Shown: one piece after another, positions 5,335-5,604 of the stretch
Layout of the letters: every line of letters begins with the position of its first letter
Position numbering within the stretch: position 1 is the first letter of the stretch
Source of the DNA: Clostridia bacterium
Lineage (GTDB): Bacteria; Bacillota; Clostridia; Oscillospirales; CAG-272
Reading direction: 5' to 3'
NCBI GenBank assembly: GCA_017461825.1
Contig: JAFTXB010000216.1
Coordinates: forward strand, 1 to 5,604
Length of the DNA: 5,604 bases
Notes under the pieces: generated by a model
The model's input: only the letters and a program-made list of their open reading frames with translations
Databases searched by the model: none
Told to the model about the DNA's origin: nothing
Program-made: the position numbers and the translations under genes

Positions 5335-5604
5335 ATGATTTTCTCACCCAAACGAGCATATCGCTCTCGCCGCGGTTTGCAAAGGTGCGGTAGGGGCGGT
5401 AGCAGAGGCGAACGGGGGTACGATCGTCGCCCACGGGTGCGTAAAGCTCGGTCATTTCATTGTCGGCAAAGCCTTGCGCGATCAGTTCAAGCATACCGTC
5501 GCGCTCGGTGACTTCGATCTCGGCATTTGTGTCAACCGTCAGGGCATTGAGCTCATACGGGTTGTCGATGCGCTCGAGGCAGTAGACCGTAGGGCCGAAG
5601 CACA
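5333..5604 (-). CDS. C-terminal fragment of a GH127-like beta-L-arabinofuranosidase (start outside the window)
   Basis: Only the last 89 residues are present, ending at a TAA at 5335-5333. The visible part begins with CFGPTVYCLERIDN (1-14), which matches the 'RGPxVYCxExxDN' stretch at the start of the C-terminal beta-sandwich of glycoside hydrolase family 127 (former DUF1680). It ends with CYRPYRTFANRGESDMLVWV (67-86), matching the 'PYYxWANRGxxxMxVW' end of those proteins. The family removes terminal beta-L-arabinofuranose from plant glycans and glycoproteins. The catalytic cysteine and the zinc ligands lie upstream, outside the window, so activity cannot be judged. No signal peptide information is available. 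The related families GH146 and GH142-like proteins share this C-terminal layout and are possible alternatives. Confidence 0.75.
   Translation of the reverse strand, partial: CFGPTVYCLERIDNPYELNALTVDTNAEIEVTERDGMLELIAQGFADNEMTELYAPVGDDRTPVRLCYRPYRTFANRGESDMLVWVRKS

Noticed and set aside
4189..5351. Two long open frames (316 and 353 codons) on the minus strand within the SulP gene
   Set aside because: They mirror the hydrophobic transporter codons as runs of polar residues, show no recognisable domain, and lie opposite a complete, motif-rich gene.
5269..5511. An 80-codon plus-strand frame after the SulP gene
   Set aside because: It runs through the terminator hairpin and antisense to the GH127-like C-terminus.

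Overview
The window looks like ordinary chromosomal DNA from an anaerobic, low-redundancy Firmicute of the class Clostridia (gut-type, Oscillospirales/Christensenellales-like; this is inferred, not proven). The grounds are strong AGGAGG-type ribosome binding sites, GC-richer genes separated by very AT-rich spacers with textbook sigma-A promoters, a clostridial-style RsmA N-terminus, an acetate kinase, an ECF sigma factor paired with a membrane protein, and a glycoside hydrolase of a plant-polysaccharide family.

Layout. 1-1071 (minus strand) is a two-gene signalling operon: an ECF sigma factor (466-993) read from a possible self-recognised promoter, followed by a single-pass membrane protein (1-431, cut by the window edge). 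The ectodomain of that protein begins like the surface repeats that carry an 'LMNDID...PLG' pattern. 1078-2476 (minus strand) is a self-contained acetate kinase unit: a consensus promoter, a leader of about 95 nt with possible hairpins, ackA (1132-2346) and an intrinsic terminator. 2506-3455 (plus strand) is rsmA, the 16S rRNA adenine dimethyltransferase gene, divergent from ackA. It has an extended -10 promoter whose position shows that translation starts at 2589 and not at the upstream in-frame ATG at 2559. 3456-3579 is an AT-rich spacer with a long hairpin. 3580-5259 (plus strand) is a SulP/SLC26-type anion transporter with a C-terminal STAS domain. A strong hairpin at 5282-5321 lies between it and the convergent tail of a GH127-like beta-L-arabinofuranosidase gene (5333-5604, minus strand, cut by the window edge).

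The genes do not form one pathway. ackA (acetate fermentation and ATP), rsmA (ribosome maturation) and the SulP transporter (anion uptake) are separate functions. The one locus that could be a less-described system is the sigma factor/membrane ectodomain pair. It resembles in outline the surface-sensing sigma/anti-sigma modules of Clostridia, but the ectodomain is mostly outside the window. No tRNA, rRNA, CRISPR array, insertion sequence or phage gene is visible. The coding regions fill the window; no gene-free stretch exceeds about 240 bases.
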